Source: Fodinisporobacter ferrooxydans
GTDB taxonomy: Bacteria > Bacillota > Bacilli > Tumebacillales > MYW30-H2
DNA: 64,000 nt
Reading direction: 5' to 3'
NCBI RefSeq assembly: GCF_022818495.1
Contig: NZ_CP089291.1
Span: 1,458,501-1,522,500, forward strand
The notes under the pieces are model-generated. The model made no database searches and was not told where the DNA came from. It worked only from the letters and a program-made list of their open reading frames with translations. Both the position numbers and the translations under genes were made by a program. Below are positions 46,506-55,173 of this stretch, in pieces. Each line of letters starts with the position of its first letter. Positions within the stretch are counted from its first letter, which is position 1.

Positions 46506-47042
46506 GTGGGATTGAAACGGGAACTGATCATTCGGGATGCCGGGAAGAATGACCGGGATGCAATACAAGCAGTGACATTGGCGGCGTATCAGGAGTATGC
46601 CGAGATCATGCCGGCTGAAGCGTGGATTCGATATAGAGAAGGATTATTTCCGACACTTGATACAGATTTGCCGGTCGAACGAATTGTTGCCGAACAGGCC
46701 GGAGAAATTGTCGGCAGTGTACAACTTTACCCATCTGGATTGAACATCTACTCCTTTTTGGATCGCAGTCTCCCATATCCGGAAGTTCGCATATTGGCTG
46801 TGTCGCCATCCGTACGGGGACAGGGAATAGGGAAAGCGCTTATGAACGAATGCGTGCTGCGTTCCCGAAAGTTTGGAGGCATTGGCTTGCATACGTCTGA
46901 TCATATGAAGACTGCCCAGGAATTGTACCTTCGTATGGGCTTCGTTCGTGCGCCTGAATTCGATTTCACTCCGGGTCAAGGTATGGTAGTAAAAGGGTAT
47001 TTTCTTAGTCTGAGAGAACGGGAGGGAGATTTTTTTGAGTAA
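46506..47042 (+). CDS. GNAT-family N-acetyltransferase
   Basis: About 178 residues from GTG 46506, preceded by GGGGATAG; the frame is open to 46446. The acetyl-CoA motif A is VRILAVSPSVRGQGIGKALMNE, and a later LYLRMGFVRAPEF is motif B. The substrate is not predictable. The end overlaps the start of the pirin gene by 8 bases, so the two are co-translated. Confidence 0.85.
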   Translation: MGLKRELIIRDAGKNDRDAIQAVTLAAYQEYAEIMPAEAWIRYREGLFPTLDTDLPVERIVAEQAGEIVGSVQLYPSGLNIYSFLDRSLPYPEVRILAVSPSVRGQGIGKALMNECVLRSRKFGGIGLHTSDHMKTAQELYLRMGFVRAPEFDFTPGQGMVVKGYFLSLREREGDFFE

Positions 47043-47880
47043 TCCATTGAAAAAACAGCGAGACATCAGCCGTGTTTGGACCGTGGAGCCACAAAGGGAA
47101 AGCTCCATTCATACAGTAGCCATGGTGCTTGAACCGGGGCGCTTTGAGGAATATGATCCGTTTTTGATGCTGGCGGAAGACTGGTTTCAGCAAGGGACTT
47201 TTGATGTTCATCCACATCGCGGCATCGAAACAGTGACTTTTGTGATTGATGGAATACTGGAACACTATGACAATAATTCCGGGAAGGATCAATTGCTGCC
47301 GGGTGATGTGCAGTGGATGACTGCCGGACGGGGTGTCATTCATAAGGAGGATCCGGCAGAAGGCGAGACCGTGCATAGCTTGCAGCTATGGATCAATCTC
47401 CCTGGTGACAAGAAAATGACGGCGCCTCGCTATCAAAATCTGCGCAGCAAAGACATGCCGATGCGGCGTGAAGCAGGAGCGGTTGTTCGTGTTTTTTCCG
47501 GCTCATCGGCTGAAATCGTATCAAGCACATTGAATCATGTTCCCGTAACGATGGTGGAGATGATTCTGGAACCTGGTGCGACTGTAACACAAGATCTGCC
47601 TGGAAGTTATAACGGTTTTCTATATGTATTGGAAGGCAGTGGCACGTTCGGAGCCAATGCAATGGAAGGGAAGAAAAACCAGGTAGTATGGCTCGGTTCT
47701 GCCGATGATGCAAAGGAGAGTGAAGTGACCATTCGCGCCAACGAAAAACTGCGAGTATTGCTCTATGCCGGCGAACCTGTCAAAGAACGAGTCGTTCAAT
47801 ACGGACCCTTCGTGATGAATACGGAAGAAGAAATCCGACAAGCCATTGATGATTATCGCAACGGGAAATTTTCTTCATGA
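47035..47880 (+). CDS. Pirin-family bicupin protein
   Basis: A 281-residue pirin. The N-terminal cupin carries the metal-binding pattern DVHPHRGIETVTFVIDG and later GRGVIHKEDP (three His and a Glu). The C-terminal cupin is degenerate, as usual. TTG start with GGGAGG 7 bases upstream. Some pirins are quercetinases or redox-sensing regulators; activity here is unknown. It is co-translated with the acetyltransferase. A second, distinct pirin lies at 51664. Confidence 0.88.
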   Translation: MSNPLKKQRDISRVWTVEPQRESSIHTVAMVLEPGRFEEYDPFLMLAEDWFQQGTFDVHPHRGIETVTFVIDGILEHYDNNSGKDQLLPGDVQWMTAGRGVIHKEDPAEGETVHSLQLWINLPGDKKMTAPRYQNLRSKDMPMRREAGAVVRVFSGSSAEIVSSTLNHVPVTMVEMILEPGATVTQDLPGSYNGFLYVLEGSGTFGANAMEGKKNQVVWLGSADDAKESEVTIRANEKLRVLLYAGEPVKERVVQYGPFVMNTEEEIRQAIDDYRNGKFSS

Positions 47881-47961
47881 AAATTGTGTATGAGCCTTAA
47901 AATATAGTACGGAAATTGTATGGCGAAGTAAAAAGTCGGCCCGAATGGATCGACTTTTCTA

Positions 47962-48729
47962 TTAAAATTCAAAACAGAGATAGCTCAATGTTCCCAAATC
48001 ATAACTTCGATGGATCACTTTTGCTTTCGCTTGCGGCTCGCCGCTTCCCATTGCGATCAAGAGCGGAACGAAATGTTCGGCCCTCGGAACGGCGCGGCGT
48101 GCATGTGGAGCCAATTCCTCATAATGGAAAAGGGAACCCAAATCCCTGTTTTGTATCACATCAATCAGCCAGTCATCGAATTCTACCGCCCATGGTTCGG
48201 GAGTAGTCTGTCTCCATTTGATGATTCGCAAATTATGAACAGTGACTCCGCTGCCGATAACCAAAATATCTTCCTTTCCCAGTCCTTGGATCGCTGTTCC
48301 GATTTTATGTTGTTCAGATGCAGGAAGATACGGATTGACAGAGAGTTGAATCACAGGTATATAAACGTCTGGATACATCCGTGACAAAAGGGTCCACGAA
48401 CCATGATCCAAACCTCGAGTGGAATTTTTTTTCACAGATATTCCTTGTTTCTCAAACATTTCTGCTAACTTGGAAGCGATCCGAGTGGATCCTTTTGCTG
48501 GATATTTGATGGCATACAGTTGATCCGGAAAGCCATAAAAGTCATAAATCGTTTCATATGCATCGTCCGTTGAGGATATGGTAAGGACTTCGCTTTCCCA
48601 ATGAGCAGTAAAGATGACAATGGCTGTTGGCTTCAATCGTTTACCGAGATTTGCAAGAAAATCAACATATTCATTCGTTTCGATCGCAAGCATTGGGGAA
48701 CCATGTGCCAGAAATAAAGACGGAACCAT
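47962..48729 (-). CDS. Class III extradiol ring-cleavage dioxygenase (LigB/DODA-like)
   Basis: A 255-residue protein of the LigB superfamily. SLFLAHGSPMLAIE and VIFTAHWESE carry the expected metal His and Glu residues; LDHGSWTLLSRMYP and GSGVTVHNLR carry further conserved His. This subgroup (YgiD/4,5-DOPA dioxygenase) opens catechol rings. It is divergent from an HxlR regulator with a shared palindrome, suggesting induction by an aromatic or quinone compound. The start is followed by a normal N-terminus, and TTTCTCCTCC on the plus strand is its ribosome site. Confidence 0.88.
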   Translation of the reverse strand: MVPSLFLAHGSPMLAIETNEYVDFLANLGKRLKPTAIVIFTAHWESEVLTISSTDDAYETIYDFYGFPDQLYAIKYPAKGSTRIASKLAEMFEKQGISVKKNSTRGLDHGSWTLLSRMYPDVYIPVIQLSVNPYLPASEQHKIGTAIQGLGKEDILVIGSGVTVHNLRIIKWRQTTPEPWAVEFDDWLIDVIQNRDLGSLFHYEELAPHARRAVPRAEHFVPLLIAMGSGEPQAKAKVIHRSYDLGTLSYLCFEF

Positions 48730-48750
48730 GTTTTCTCCTCCTTTATTATT

Positions 48751-48807
48751 TTAGTTACTTTATATAAGTTAGTATATAATTATAATAAATATATTTCAAG
48801 TAACTAA
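48751..48807. promoter_or_regulatory. HxlR-type operator between divergent genes
   Basis: TTAGTTACTT (48751-48760) and AAGTAACTAA (48798-48807) are exact inverted repeats 37 bp apart, overlapping the very AT-rich promoter region. GTAACT-type half sites are common for HxlR/YodB-like regulators. Confidence 0.65.
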
Positions 48808-48881
48808 ATTGTACATAATAACTTATTTATCTAAAACAAGTATTTTTGAGTTATAATACGTATTATAGAGAGGTGTTTACG

Positions 48882-49202
48882 ATGGACTATTCAACATTGT
48901 GTCCGCGATTTGAGAGAGGGATACAAATAGTAAGCAAACGCTGGAATGTATTGATTATTTATCGACTGCTTTTTGGTCCTCAGCGATTTTGTGCGATTGA
49001 ATCCGCACTTCCGATCAGCGGCAGACTTTTGTCGGAGAGACTGAAAGACTTGGAACATGAAGGAATTGTCAAGCGCGAGGTATTTCCGGAAACTCCTGTT
49101 CGGATTGAATATTCTTTAACTGATAAAGGGCTTGCCTTGGAACCAATCATTCGTGATATTGAAAAGTGGTCGCAAGCTTGGGTGAAGTTAGAAAGAGAAT
49201 AG
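48882..49202 (+). CDS. HxlR-family winged-helix regulator
   Basis: A 106-residue regulator with the HxlR signature: a Cys near the N-terminus (STLCPRFERGIQIVSKRWNVLIIYRLL), the recognition helix around ISGRLLSERLKDLEHEGIV, and the wing RIEYSLTDKGLAL. The N-terminal Cys corresponds to the redox- or quinone-sensing Cys of YodB-type proteins. ATG 48882 follows AGAGGTG. It is divergent from the extradiol dioxygenase and probably represses it. Confidence 0.88.
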   Translation: MDYSTLCPRFERGIQIVSKRWNVLIIYRLLFGPQRFCAIESALPISGRLLSERLKDLEHEGIVKREVFPETPVRIEYSLTDKGLALEPIIRDIEKWSQAWVKLERE

Positions 49203-49398
49203 GAAGAGAAGAAAAAGCAATTTGCTGTGAAATCGTACAGCGATTAGGTTGTATATTATATACATTACATTAAAATATTCGTTATAATGAGAAAAAAAGG
49301 GCATAATGAAAAAACAGCGTATAAAGGAAATACGCTGAAATGAAATGGTAGTCTTTTTGTCATTTTGTATTTGGCCGCAATTTTGACGAAAGAAGTTG

Positions 49399-49797
49399 AT
49401 GGAAATGATGAAATATGGGAAAGCGTTTGTAATTAAAATTCTTCGATTCGCTCTCAATTTATTTCTTTTTGTCGGAATCGTGTTTAACGAGCCATTTCGT
49501 GTAGCATTGACCCTGGTTCTGGTATTAGCTCCTGTGACTTTTTTACTGGGTGATATGTTGATTCTTCCTAAATTAGGTAATGTAGGCGCCGTTCTCTTGG
49601 ATGCACCGCTTATATTCGGAGGAATACTGGCACTGCATGTAATGCTGGGCGTCCACTTGACGTATGGTCATTTCTTTCTCTTTTCCTTGATTACGGTTGC
49701 TCTTTGCATCGAGGAATTCATGTATCATAACTATATCGAAAGAAAAGTGTTTGGCAAGGATATTCCCTCACTTTCAGAAATGATCAACAATCTCTAA
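49399..49797 (+). CDS. DUF2512-like (YndM-type) membrane protein
   Basis: About 132 residues with four hydrophobic helices (ILRFALNLFLFVGIVF; VLAPVTFLLGDMLILPKLGNV; LLDAPLIFGGILALHVML; FFLFSLITVALCIEEF). GDMLILPKLGN is the region that recalls DUF2512 proteins of sporulating Bacillota. Function unknown. The exact start is unsure (TTG 49396, ATG 49399 or ATG 49408). Confidence 0.7.
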   Translation: MEMMKYGKAFVIKILRFALNLFLFVGIVFNEPFRVALTLVLVLAPVTFLLGDMLILPKLGNVGAVLLDAPLIFGGILALHVMLGVHLTYGHFFLFSLITVALCIEEFMYHNYIERKVFGKDIPSLSEMINNL

Positions 49798-50291
49798 GCG
49801 GCATCATCAAAAGGATCGTTTTCATGCCTGGATGTATCCGTCAATTTTTATTTTTGTATGGGCCATTCTGCTCTCATATTAAATCGGACAATTTCTTATT
49901 ATAATCTTCTATTATAAATTACTGTAATTCTTTAAATAATTCCCCAAAGGGTTCCCTCAATTACAAAAATTCGAATTTAAGTTACCTTACCACTTTTTGA
50001 ACACGCACTTCTAAATAAATTCCCGGAAATATTTCACATACTTCCCCCAATTTCTTATACTCCAGGTTTTCTTTATCCAATAACTACATGCAACAATCTC
50101 GATGCTTGATGCTGCAAACAGATATCTTGCGATTGTCTCCATGTGAAGATATTGGTTTAACGCACAGTAAGTTACTGCATGCCTCAAGAATATCAGCAAT
50201 CTAAATAAAGAAGGATATATACAGCCGAGAAAAAATTCGTCATATGCTTGGCTTGTTTAAGGATTCTCAGTCCGGAAAGGGATGATGAAAA
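49798..50291. other. Spacer with MITE end
   Basis: No convincing gene in this 494-bp stretch. At about 49984-50010 the sequence TACCTTACCACTTTTTGAAC followed by ACGCACTT matches the right end of the MITE-like repeats at 42942 and 43327, without a left end. A short minus-strand frame beyond it (50011-50199) shows no family features. Confidence 0.6.
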
Positions 50292-50948
50292 GTGGCAAAA
50301 GTCTTGTATATTACAGCAAATCCTAAAACAGAGAATGAATCCTATAGCTTATCTGTTGGAAAAGCATTTTTAGACGCGTATCGTCAGGAAAATCCCAAAG
50401 ATGAAATTATAAAACTGGATGTTTACAATACCAAAATCCCTTATATCGATACAGATGTGTTTAGCGGTTGGGGCAAACTTCAAAAAGGAACGGCATTTGA
50501 ACAACTTTCTGCGGACGAAAAGGAAAAAGTGAGTGCTCTTAACACGTTAGTTGATCAATTTGTGGCAGCAGATAAGTATATATTTGTAACACCCATGTGG
50601 AACTTTAGTATTCCGCCGCTCATGAAAGCATATATTGATGCCATTTGTATCGCCGGAAAAACGTTCAAGTATACAGCCGAGGGTCCGATTGGTTTGTTGC
50701 CGAAAAAAAAGGCCGTGCATATTCAAGCGCGTGGCGGTATGTATTCAGAAGGTCCGGCAAAGGAAATGGAAATGGGAGATCGGTATATTCGGACCATTAT
50801 GGGCTTCTTTGGTATCACCGATATGGAGTCTATCATTGTTGAAGGTATGGCAGCCATGCCGAATGAAGCGGAAAACATTAGGGCAAAAGCCATTGAACGG
50901 GCAAAAAAAGCAGCCAAGAATTTCGCTAAGGAACTTGTAACAGTTTAA
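50292..50948 (+). CDS. azoR: FMN-dependent NADH azoreductase
   Basis: A 218-residue flavodoxin-fold reductase of the AzoR/AcpD family, which reduces azo dyes and quinones by two-electron transfer. [20 protein letters not shown] binds the FMN phosphate, and [21 protein letters not shown] and [13 protein letters not shown] are the flavin-contact loops. GTG start with GGAAAGGG upstream. It ends before the strong terminator at 51062. It probably contributes to the quinone or electrophile defence also suggested by the HxlR, pirin and DoxX genes. Confidence 0.9.
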   Translation: MAKVLYITANPKTENESYSLSVGKAFLDAYRQENPKDEIIKLDVYNTKIPYIDTDVFSGWGKLQKGTAFEQLSADEKEKVSALNTLVDQFVAADKYIFVTPMWNFSIPPLMKAYIDAICIAGKTFKYTAEGPIGLLPKKKAVHIQARGGMYSEGPAKEMEMGDRYIRTIMGFFGITDMESIIVEGMAAMPNEAENIRAKAIERAKKAAKNFAKELVTV

Positions 50949-51061
50949 GTTTTTGCCGATACAGTAATTTAACAATACAGTAATTTTATAAAAACAATAG
51001 GAAGTTAATTGAAGATAGTAAAGAATTTCCATGGATGTTAATGTTTTTTATGAAATGAATT

Positions 51062-51106
51062 AAAAAGCCGATTTTCCTTTTTCGTCGCAGGAAAATCGGC
51101 TTTTTT
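51062..51106 (+). terminator. Strong terminator after azoR
   Basis: AAAAAGCCGATTTTCCT pairs with AGGAAAATCGGCTTTTTT across a short loop, a long AT-flanked stem ending in a T-run. Confidence 0.9.
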
Positions 51107-51136
51107 CTTGCTATGCAGTAGAGAATGAATGCAATT

Positions 51137-51188
51137 CAGCTTCGCACTCCTTGTGTCTTATTTAACCACTTTTTACACACACACTTAA
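51137..51188 (+). repeat. MITE right-end fragment
   Basis: GCTTCGCACTCCTTGTGTCT followed by TATTTAACCACTTTTTACAC and ACACACTTAA matches the last 50 bp of the 43327 repeat. The left part is missing. Confidence 0.65.
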
Positions 51189-51198
51189 AAACACTTTA

Positions 51199-51225
51199 TT
51201 GACAAAATTAATTATATTATATAAT
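51199..51225 (+). promoter_or_regulatory. Predicted promoter of doxX-pirin operon
   Basis: TTGACA at 51199-51204 is followed by an AT-only stretch containing TATAAT (15-bp spacing) or TAATAT (17-bp). TTATATTATATAATATA is near-palindromic and could be a repressor site. Confidence 0.55.
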
Positions 51226-51283
51226 ATACTGATATAAAGTTAGCAACAAATAATTAAAAAGCAACGAACAGGAGGTATTATTC

Positions 51284-51667
51284 ATGATCAATATGGGTCT
51301 TCTTATTATTCGCCTTATTGTAGGATTCACCTTTGCCGGACATGGGGCACAGAAGATGTTCGGATGGTTTGGGGGGTATGGCTTGAAGGGAACTGCCGGG
51401 TGGCTTGAATCCATTGGAATGAAACCGGGCATAGTAATGGCATTCTTGGCAGCGTTGGCCGAAATTCTTGGCGGTCTTTTCTTTGCATTTGGCTGGTTGT
51501 TGCCAATTGGTGCAGCGCTGATCACTTTGACTATGCTGGTAGCGATTTTTACTGTACATGGCAAAAACGGCTACTGGGCGACACAAAATGGATATGAGTA
51601 CAATTTGATTCTAATCGCGATTGCCATCGGGGTCGCACTCATTGGTCCAGGGGGTTATGTGCTATGA
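51284..51667 (+). CDS. DoxX-family membrane protein
   Basis: A 127-residue, four-helix protein. LIIRLIVGFTFAGHGAQKMFGWFGGYG and FLAALAEILGGLFFAFGWLLPIGA are the DoxX/YphA pattern. Such proteins are often induced with azoreductases and catechol-responsive genes. CAGGAGG precedes the ATG. The stop overlaps the pirin start (ATGA), making a two-gene unit. Confidence 0.88.
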   Translation: MINMGLLIIRLIVGFTFAGHGAQKMFGWFGGYGLKGTAGWLESIGMKPGIVMAFLAALAEILGGLFFAFGWLLPIGAALITLTMLVAIFTVHGKNGYWATQNGYEYNLILIAIAIGVALIGPGGYVL

Positions 51668-52371
51668 TTCAAATGTACCCGGCGGAATCGCGTTTCGGTT
51701 CCGATCATGGATGGTTAAAAACGTACCATAGCTTTTCATTTGCTGATTATTATGATCCGGAAAATATGAATTTTGGACCGATGCGAGTACTGAATGACGA
51801 TACAGTACAAGCAAAAACAGGCTTTGGCCCTCATCCGCACCGGGAAATGGAAATTGTTTCAATTGTCTTGAAAGGGCAATTGCAACACCAGGACAGTACG
51901 GGCACCACCGAAATCATACGACGCGGGGAAATACAACGGATGAGCGCGGGAACGGGTGTCATTCATTCGGAAATGAATCCATCCGAAACGGAAGACGTGA
52001 ATTTTTTGCAACTCTGGTTTGAGCCAAATGAAAGAAAATTGTCCCCATCTTATGAACAGATCGCGTATGATGAAACACAAATGAAAAACCGGTTATTGCC
52101 GGTGGTTTCACATCGTGATTTTGGAAAGAATGTAGCTCATATTCATCAAGATTTGACGATTTATCTTGCAAAACTGGAAGCGGGACGTGCAATTTCTTTT
52201 GCACAAGCAAAAAATCGCAGAACTTTTCTTTTCCTTATGGAAGGGGAACTTATGCTGAATCAAGAGCAAACATTAAAAAGGCGGGATTCCGCGCGAATTG
52301 CTGAACTTACCAACCTGAATCTGCAGGCGAGCGGGTCAGGATCCTATTTTATGTTGATTGATTTGCCGTAA
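51664..52371 (+). CDS. Pirin-family protein (YhhW-type bicupin)
   Basis: A 235-residue protein with the pirin motif GPHPHREMEIVSIVLKG and GTGVIHSEMNP (metal His residues and Glu). Length and the N-terminal SFSFADYYDPENMNFG match YhhW, whose E. coli form has quercetinase activity. Overlapping start with the DoxX gene indicates coupling. Confidence 0.9.
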   Translation: MIQMYPAESRFGSDHGWLKTYHSFSFADYYDPENMNFGPMRVLNDDTVQAKTGFGPHPHREMEIVSIVLKGQLQHQDSTGTTEIIRRGEIQRMSAGTGVIHSEMNPSETEDVNFLQLWFEPNERKLSPSYEQIAYDETQMKNRLLPVVSHRDFGKNVAHIHQDLTIYLAKLEAGRAISFAQAKNRRTFLFLMEGELMLNQEQTLKRRDSARIAELTNLNLQASGSGSYFMLIDLP

Positions 52372-52485
52372 AGGCTTTGATTTGACATCAGATTCATGCT
52401 TGAGTGGAGACCAAAAATCTTAAAACAGACTTTTGGAATCATCTCCATCAACAGCAGATCGAAAAAAGGAAAAATAAGCTTGTAA

Positions 52486-52532
52486 AAAACTAACACCATT
52501 AGTTATACTTTAACTAATAGTGTTAGTTTTTT
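52486..52532. promoter_or_regulatory. Long palindrome between pirin and TetR genes (operator and/or terminator)
   Basis: AAAAACTAACACCATTAGTTA and TAACTAATAGTGTTAGTTTTT are inverted repeats with one unpaired base and a 4-5-nt loop. The TTTTTT after it would make it a terminator for the pirin gene. The TTAGT/ACTAA symmetry and position 90 bp before the TetR gene also fit an operator. Confidence 0.7.
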
Positions 52533-52620
52533 AGTGCTGTCAGAAACCGTAAATTTTAGAGGTTGATTGTAAAAGCCGAACGCAATCTGGCACATTTTCG
52601 GCAGTAAAGGAGCAACGAAC

Positions 52621-53211
52621 ATGTCCCCAAGAATTGGACTTGATTTGCATACCATTTTGCAAGCCGCTTCAGAAATTGCCGACACACATGGCATCGATGC
52701 GGTAACATTGGCTTCGTTGGCCCAAAAACTTGGAATTCGCTCTCCTTCGTTATACAACCATGTGAACGGTTTGCAAGACTTGCGAAAAAAGCTCGCCATC
52801 TATGGTATTGAGCAGCTTCATAGCGCCTTGGCGAATGCTGCTGTCGGACGATCCGGAGCTGATGCGGTGCATGCGCTCGCAGAAGCATATATAGCCTTTG
52901 CCCGTACTCATCCCGGATCGTATGAAGCCACACTGCTGGCACCTGATCCGAGGGACCCGGAGGTTCAACAGGCGGGGAATGAAATTGTGGATCTTGCCGT
53001 ACGTGTACTGAATGCGTATGGTCTGGAAGGCGAGGCGGCCATTCATGCTACGCGCGGATTGCGAAGCATGCTCCATGGGTTCGCTTCCTTGGAGCAAAGA
53101 GGGGGATTCAATCTTCGGCTTGATGTTGATAGGAGCCTCCATCTATTGATCGATGCGTTTCTTGCCGGGATCCATACGATGAAGCAATACGGAAAACCGG
53201 ATCGTGATTGA
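52621..53211 (+). CDS. TetR-family regulator with WHG C-terminal domain
   Basis: A 196-residue regulator. DNA-binding region VTLASLAQKLGIRSPSLYNHVNGLQDLRKKLA; the C-terminal part with GLRSMLHGFASLEQRGGF matches the TetR WHG domain. Family members commonly govern neighbouring oxidoreductases or transporters. The last 52 codons and 66 bp downstream are duplicated at 54882. Confidence 0.85.
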   Translation: MSPRIGLDLHTILQAASEIADTHGIDAVTLASLAQKLGIRSPSLYNHVNGLQDLRKKLAIYGIEQLHSALANAAVGRSGADAVHALAEAYIAFARTHPGSYEATLLAPDPRDPEVQQAGNEIVDLAVRVLNAYGLEGEAAIHATRGLRSMLHGFASLEQRGGFNLRLDVDRSLHLLIDAFLAGIHTMKQYGKPDRD

Positions 53212-53277
53212 GAAATCATCTTTTCATGACTTCTTCATAAGTTCTTTATTTTTCGGGACTATTCTAAACATGTAAGG
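53056..53277 (+). repeat. 222-bp direct repeat, original copy
   Basis: Identical to 54882-55103 except for two base changes (CCTCC/CTTCA region and GTGATT/GAGATT). It covers the 3' end of the TetR gene and its downstream flank, so this copy is the native one. Confidence 0.9.
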
Positions 53278-53380
53278 GACTTTGCAAGTGATGAAATATG
53301 ATTCATGATTTGGAATTTTTACAAAATAATCTTTTTTAAATTTGGTATTCTGGATGCTATATACATACAATGATTCACTT

Positions 53381-53402
53381 GAATCCGTAACGTTACGGAT
53401 TC
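53381..53402. terminator. Perfect palindrome GAATCCGTAACGTTACGGATTC
   Basis: An 11-bp-arm perfect palindrome 6 bp from the lipoprotein stop (53408), followed on the plus strand by TGGATTTATTTTTG. It is probably a bidirectional terminator. Confidence 0.6.
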
Positions 53403-53407
53403 TGGAT

Positions 53408-53713
53408 TTATTTTTGTAGACCTTTAGATTTATACCAAATATCTTTTCTTATAACCTCCACGTACCCATTATTTATTTTGAGTGCTATTTCTTCCCTTAT
53501 ATCATGACCTGGAATTTCATAAAAGTCACTATGATTCATAGTTCCAATTTCCTTACCTATTGATTTAACGAGATTATTCGTAACGACATATTGATAGCCA
53601 TTAAAATTTACAAATGCAATTGTGGTTGAGTTCTCTTTTAAAGGACTTTGTAAAGTTGAACATCCAACCAAAGAAATACATAGACTCAAAATACCAAGAA
53701 ATATTTTAAACAT
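53408..53713 (-). CDS. Small lipoprotein
   Basis: 101 residues from the ATG that has AAGGAGGAATTGTT upstream; the longer open frame to 53890 runs over the peptidase promoter and is unlikely. The signal peptide MFKIFLGILSLCISLVGC ends in a lipobox (LVGC). The mature part has no known motif. It is divergent from the G1 peptidase gene inside the same inserted segment, so a chaperone, inhibitor or unrelated role are all possible. Confidence 0.7.
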   Translation of the reverse strand: MFKIFLGILSLCISLVGCSTLQSPLKENSTTIAFVNFNGYQYVVTNNLVKSIGKEIGTMNHSDFYEIPGHDIREEIALKINNGYVEVIRKDIWYKSKGLQK

Positions 53714-53865
53714 AACAATTCCTCCTTGTATAATTATTGACGAAATCCCAGTTGGAAAAGTTACAAAAAATTGAAAACTATTGGAAATTGTTCTGACTAG
53801 TATTATACTGAATATGGTAATATAATACAAAAATGATAGGATAGGTGAAAAAGTATGAAAAAAGT

Positions 53866-54873
53866 ATGAAAAAAGCATTAAAATTGTCACTAGGTGCTAT
53901 TGTATTATCAAATTTATTAATTCTTCCTAGTGCATTAGCTACTTCTAGTAATACTCAAGAAAGTATACATTTTGTTGCTCCGCCAGCTACTTTTAATCCC
54001 TTAAATGCAATAAATGATGAACTTAAAAAGTATGGATTTCCCGAAAAACCTAATGATCCAAAAGAACTATCAGTATGGAAAGATCATATGAGTCATGCAA
54101 AACACTTCATACCTCCCGTTTTAAAAACTGTAGTAGGAACTACCCATAAAACTCATGTTAAATCGACAAGTGATACATACACTCCTAACTGGTCTGGATG
54201 GGTAGCGACCCCGAATTCAGGTTTTTCATTCGCGAAAATTGCTGGTGACTTTTATGCTACAGATATCTCTTCATCTACCGTGGATTCCCATGTATCTAGT
54301 TGGGTTGGCTTAGGGGGTCTTAATAACAGTAAACTAATTCAAGCTGGTGTTGAAGGTGTTGCTACAACACATTGGCTTTCTTCAACAACGACGGCCTATT
54401 ATGTATGGACAGAAATGCTACCTGATCAACCTTACGAACAACAAATTTCCAGCTTTCCCATAAATTCTGGTGATCATTTGTATGTTCACATTGTGTATGG
54501 AACCCATCAGGATTCTTCTGGTAATACAATTGGGGATGCTACCTTTTACATTGAGAATTTAACACAGAATAATTATACATACTATGCGACTAGCACTCTA
54601 AACGCAACAAACGATTATTATGGTGGAACCGCTGAGTGGATAGATGAAAGACCAACAGTAAATGGATCTTATTCAAATTTGGCTAAGTTTGGCACTGACA
54701 CTTGGACTAATTTATATGCAGGAACTCCTTCTGTTTCGGCATCCTTAGGATCGTGGGCCAACTATCCATTAAATATGAGAAACCCAAATAATTATAATGA
54801 TTTATTAGCGGGGCCAGGTTCATATAATTCAGCTTCAAATTTGTTTGTTAACTATTGGTATAATTATAATTGA
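53866..54873 (+). CDS. Secreted G1-family glutamic peptidase (eqolisin)
   Basis: About 335 residues. The signal peptide KKALKLSLGAIVLSNLLIL ends near ALA-TSS, and a propeptide of about 75 residues follows. The mature region starts near TPNWSGWVA. The family catalytic pair is recognisable: Gln in LIQAGVEG and Glu in GTAEWIDERP. SSWVGLGG, DATFYIENLT and FGTDTWTNL are other eqolisin strands. These proteases work at acidic pH. ATG 53866 is chosen; a GTG at 53845 is in frame. It lies in a 1.6-kb segment bounded by 222-bp direct repeats. Confidence 0.88.
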   Translation: MKKALKLSLGAIVLSNLLILPSALATSSNTQESIHFVAPPATFNPLNAINDELKKYGFPEKPNDPKELSVWKDHMSHAKHFIPPVLKTVVGTTHKTHVKSTSDTYTPNWSGWVATPNSGFSFAKIAGDFYATDISSSTVDSHVSSWVGLGGLNNSKLIQAGVEGVATTHWLSSTTTAYYVWTEMLPDQPYEQQISSFPINSGDHLYVHIVYGTHQDSSGNTIGDATFYIENLTQNNYTYYATSTLNATNDYYGGTAEWIDERPTVNGSYSNLAKFGTDTWTNLYAGTPSVSASLGSWANYPLNMRNPNNYNDLLAGPGSYNSASNLFVNYWYNYN

Positions 54874-54881
54874 TTATAGTT

Positions 54882-55103
54882 GGATTGCGAAGCATGCTCC
54901 ATGGGTTCGCTTCCTTGGAGCAAAGAGGGGGATTCAATCTTCGGCTTGATGTTGATAGGAGCCTTCATCTATTGATCGATGCGTTTCTTGCCGGGATCCA
55001 TACGATGAAGCAATACGGAAAACCGGATCGAGATTGAGAAATCATCTTTTCATGACTTCTTCATAAGTTCTTTATTTTTCGGGACTATTCTAAACATGTA
55101 AGG
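54882..55103 (+). repeat. 222-bp direct repeat, second copy
   Basis: Repeats the last 52 codons of the TetR gene and its downstream 66 bp, 8 bp after the peptidase stop. It carries no start of its own and is a footprint of the event that placed the peptidase segment here. Confidence 0.9.
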
Positions 55104-55173
55104 AGCTTCACAAACTTGAGAATTTGCAAAAGGCTAAATATTTTGAGGCCCCGAAATGAAAGGAGAGAGTGTT

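Noticed and set aside
53714-53890. N-terminal extension of the lipoprotein frame
   Set aside because: A strong ribosome site and signal peptide start at 53713; the extension covers the divergent promoter region.
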